Source: Galaxea fascicularis (Eukaryota; Cnidaria; Anthozoa; Scleractinia; Euphylliidae). Taken from it: a DNA stretch of 64,000 nucleotides. The translations under genes and the position numbers were made by a program. Location: the NCBI GenBank assembly GCA_948470475.1, contig OX419338.1:36702095-36766094 (forward strand). The letters are read 5' to 3'. The notes beneath the pieces were generated by a model that saw only the letters and a program-made list of their open reading frames with translations, searched no databases and was not told the origin of the DNA. Each line of letters begins with the position of its first letter. The stretch's first letter is position 1. This document shows positions 62,382 to 64,000 of the stretch, one piece after another.

Positions 62382-63110
62382 CTGCTCAAAAGTCAAGTCC
62401 AATTTCACCATGTGCGCTTACAAATCAACCCTGACACCTAACTTTTGAGGCTAAAGACTCCTTACCTCCGAAAGCAAAGCTCTACAATATCCTTCACTGC
62501 GCCTAACAGTCGACTTCATAGCCCCGACAAGATAAATACGCACGAAGGTTATTAGACGAGGTAGACACTGCATCTCGCTAGAATTGTTCCCTCAGTGAGC
62601 TTCATGATGCTCTAAGGAAAACTTTGCTCTAGGAGGTGAACAGGAAAGCTAAATATACTGACTCCGTTTGAAACTAAGCCTACGCTAAGATTTCAAATTC
62701 ATGCAAATTTCTTTGAGAAAGAGAGAGAGTGGGACCAAATAAAGAGGGTTAAAAGGGAGGAGGGAGAGGGTAGAGTGGGGGAGGGGAGAGCTTATTTTAA
62801 CTTTCAATGTTAACTTTCTCTTACTAATCAGCTAATTGCCATCGTCGCTCCAGCACAAGCCCCAGCACAAGCAAAGACGAAGAAGAATAGAAGGGGGAAA
62901 CACACCTCAGTACTAAAATAAACAAGGCTTAGTGTAACTTTCCTGCGACCCTGTTTTCAAAAATCCAGGTAGATATGCATCATTCGATTTGGTTTTTGTT
63001 ACGTTTAACAAACATGTCGAGATCCCGGCAAACTGACACCAGCCCGGCTAGCCGGGCCAGGGGGCCGTTTCTCGAAGTTCCCAGTAATAACCGGGTCCGT
63101 TAAGCTGTTT
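62382..63110. other. Intergenic, nothing recognised
   Basis: Purine-rich stretch at 62718-62792 (GAGAAAGAGAGAGAGTGGG and on). No gene identified. Confidence 0.4.
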
Positions 63111-63988
63111 TGGAGGGGGACATGGGGATTTGCGGTGTTGCGGTGTTGATGGTTTTTTCAATGCGGTGATGCGGTGAATAAAATCTCAATTTGCGGTGTT
63201 GCGGTGATCGCAAACCCAACGGTGTGCGATGTTTGTGTTTCTCAAGCTACGGTATTTGGTGAAATGAAATTATTTGCGGTGCTGTGGTTTCTTGTTTGAT
63301 CTTTCTCAGACCTAAATTCAGCACGTAAACTTCGTTAATCCGTGATAATTTATGACAAGCACGTCCCATTGTGTTTAATTTGTAGTAAAATACAGACGAA
63401 CATTGTCGAGTTAATCTTCGATACGCTTAAGCTGCCAATGAGAAGCTGTTTTCGTTGATAAATACGTAACTTGATAAGTAACTTGACCGCTGCCATCAAG
63501 AGCTCAGGGCTCAGGGCAAACGATTATCGATATTGAAGGATGAAAGGGTCATCGAAAGCGCCCCGGGCAGCGATACCGGTAGATCGTTAACGTTTTCACT
63601 GTCACGCAACGAAAAAATAAATCGAAAGCTGTTCAGTTAGTCTCCTTCGCAGCCGTTTTTAGGCTCGTCACGCAACGCTCCTCCCAACTGTGGATATAGT
63701 TAAGAAACTGTGATGTTATAGGGGATAAACAAAGAAGACACTTCTCCAAGTGTTAGATTCTGCTTGTTCCGAAACTTCAGATATTCGTCGAAGTGGTTTG
63801 CGCAAATTTACAGAGCAGTGACAGAGCCCGGTATGGAGCCGCAATGTTGGTGTGCCTCTGTAATACACTCATATATATAATAATTGTTGCGGTGACGGTG
63901 TTTCGTCGACTTTTCTTGCGGTGATGCGGTGTTCGTTAATTTTTTTTTGCGGTGTTGCGGTGTTTAGGGGCCCCCCAAGTCCCCCTCT
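63111..63988. mobile_element. Large MITE with GCGGTGTTGCGGTG subterminal repeats
   Basis: Left end TGGAGGGGGACATGGGG and right end CCCCCAAGTCCCCCTCTG are imperfect inverted termini. Both flanks carry tandem TGCGGTGTTGCGGTG words (63130-63320 and 63888-63964), all in the same orientation, at least ten GCGGTG copies in total. The interior shows no transposase. Confidence 0.6.
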
Positions 63989-64000
63989 GTTTTGTTTTCC

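Overview
This is animal nuclear DNA, most likely from an anthozoan cnidarian and probably a stony coral. Genes have spliced exons with GT-AG introns and are interrupted by tRNA-derived SINEs, short inverted-repeat transposons (MITEs) and Penelope-like and LINE retroelement fragments of types I associate with coral genomes. A ShKT domain fused to a secreted enzyme also points to Cnidaria. The species cannot be named from sequence alone. All exon models were built by eye from protein similarity, splice sites and phase continuity.

Layout. 1-5305: no gene recognised; one SINE and a Penelope-type terminal motif. 5306-8372 (-): DDI1/DDI2-type aspartyl protease, 3 exons, 399 aa. 8678-10855 (+): BBS1, 2 exons, 597 aa, with only 305 bp between the two start codons (bidirectional promoter). 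12820-16747 (+): POLR2D (RPB4), 4 exons, 141 aa. 17540-22455 (-): a secreted flavin amine oxidase with an N-terminal ShKT domain, 7 exons, 541 aa. 22456-28065: repeat-rich intergenic DNA with an intact tRNA-Gly(TCC). 28066-28301 (-): first two exons of an unidentified candidate gene, divergent from MTHFR. 30635-43473 (+): MTHFR, 8 coding exons, 627 aa, introns loaded with transposons. 43833-44681 (-): class A GPCR relic with an in-frame stop and no TM1-TM2. 48816-60249 (-): RCC2 (TD-60), 10 exons, 504 aa, with a possible small opposite-strand gene in intron 2. 60250-64000: a GIY-YIG remnant, a SINE, possible exons of an unidentified gene, and a large MITE with repeated GCGGTG motifs.

The recognised genes are mostly housekeeping: proteasome stress response (DDI), cilium trafficking (BBS1), RNA polymerase II (POLR2D), one-carbon metabolism (MTHFR) and mitosis/small-GTPase control (RCC2). 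They do not form a pathway. DDI2, MTHFR and RCC2 all lie on human 1p36, so the window probably preserves an ancient linkage block. The most unusual items are the ShKT-amine oxidase, a MITE inserted about 8 bp after an MTHFR splice donor, the GPCR with its stop, hammerhead-like motifs at Penelope-element ends, a MITE family with two clean 6-bp target duplications, and two unidentified small gene candidates.
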